The notes under the pieces are model-generated. The model was not told the DNA's origin and searched no databases. It saw only the letters and a list, made by a program, of their open reading frames with translations. From Anaerolineales bacterium (GTDB lineage: Bacteria; Chloroflexota; Anaerolineae; 4572-78; J111), in assembly GCA_012032575.1 (NCBI GenBank), contig JAAUSP010000416.1, positions 1 to 6,930 on the forward strand: DNA of 6,930 bases. Direction: 5' to 3'. The translations under genes and the position numbers were made by a program. Positions 6,814-6,930 of this stretch are shown here, piece after piece; positions within the stretch are counted from its first letter, which is position 1; the number at the start of each line of letters is the position of its first letter.

Positions 6814-6930
6814 ATGAGCCAACAACCTGCCAATGAAAATACCATTGCTTTGCAAAACGCCTGGCAGCGGTACGCCGAGTTTGACCAGAGCGCCTGGCTG
6901 CCTCGAAAAGCCATCTGACCCTGCGCCGAA
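6814..6930 (+). CDS. Unrecognised protein, 5' end only, with a probable frameshift
   Basis: The ATG at 6814 is preceded by AGGGAG (6798-6803, 10 nt spacing). The frame encodes MSQQPANENTIALQNAWQRY and continues AEFDQS, then hits a TGA at 6916-6918 after 34 codons. One added base near 6890 (for example a third C in GCC at 6891-6893) opens the frame to the window end as ...LAASKSHLTLRR. The polar start followed by a basic segment recalls the beginning of small membrane proteins such as DUF4231/SLATT types, which place helices right after such a segment; that is a guess from about 38 residues. An earlier in-frame start at 6709 would translate the tandem repeats and is less likely. Confidence 0.45.

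Overview
The window looks like a bacterial chromosome fragment, most plausibly from the Chloroflexota (Anaerolineae-like). This is an inference from overall protein style, the mix of an M1 peptidase, an orphan CpaF ATPase, a GAF/PAS kinase and a bacterial PH-domain protein, and spacers full of short repeats; no marker gene fixes the taxon. It contains six genes, two of them cut by the window edges.

Layout on the + strand: the 3' part of an M1-family zinc aminopeptidase-like gene (1-1225); a 224-bp spacer with an AT-rich element and an extended -10 promoter; an intact CpaF/TadA-type secretion ATPase (1450-2895); a GAF-GAF-PAS-HisKA-HATPase histidine kinase (2949-5040); and a SAM-dependent methyltransferase (5037-5822) that overlaps the kinase stop by ATGA. 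A convergent gene on the - strand encodes a PH-domain protein (6419-5872). The 49 bp between the two convergent stops are a perfect hairpin plus 14-bp tandem repeats. To the right is a divergent control region with two good sigma70-type promoters (6528-6556 on -, 6591-6619 on +), several short repeats, and the first codons of a gene that runs off the window (from 6814).

The dominant oddity is that four of the six genes are broken, each only by single-base losses (six in total). Restoring one base at each place gives proteins that read through their families' normal motifs. Most sites lie in or next to homopolymers (G4, T5, A6, A4 and others), so this looks much more like uncorrected indel errors in the assembly than real gene decay. 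I therefore annotate whole genes and give the likely indel positions.

Functionally, cpaF, the kinase and the methyltransferase are co-directional and closely spaced (53 bp, then a 4-bp overlap) and may share a transcript. CpaF powers Tad/type IV-like pilus assembly or related secretion; the kinase is a soluble multi-sensor. No other tad genes or response regulator are in view. I found no convincing new multi-gene system. The most notable non-coding structures are an operator-like inverted repeat around a near-consensus promoter, a 20-bp perfect hairpin in the predicted PH-gene leader, and different short-repeat families in the spacers.
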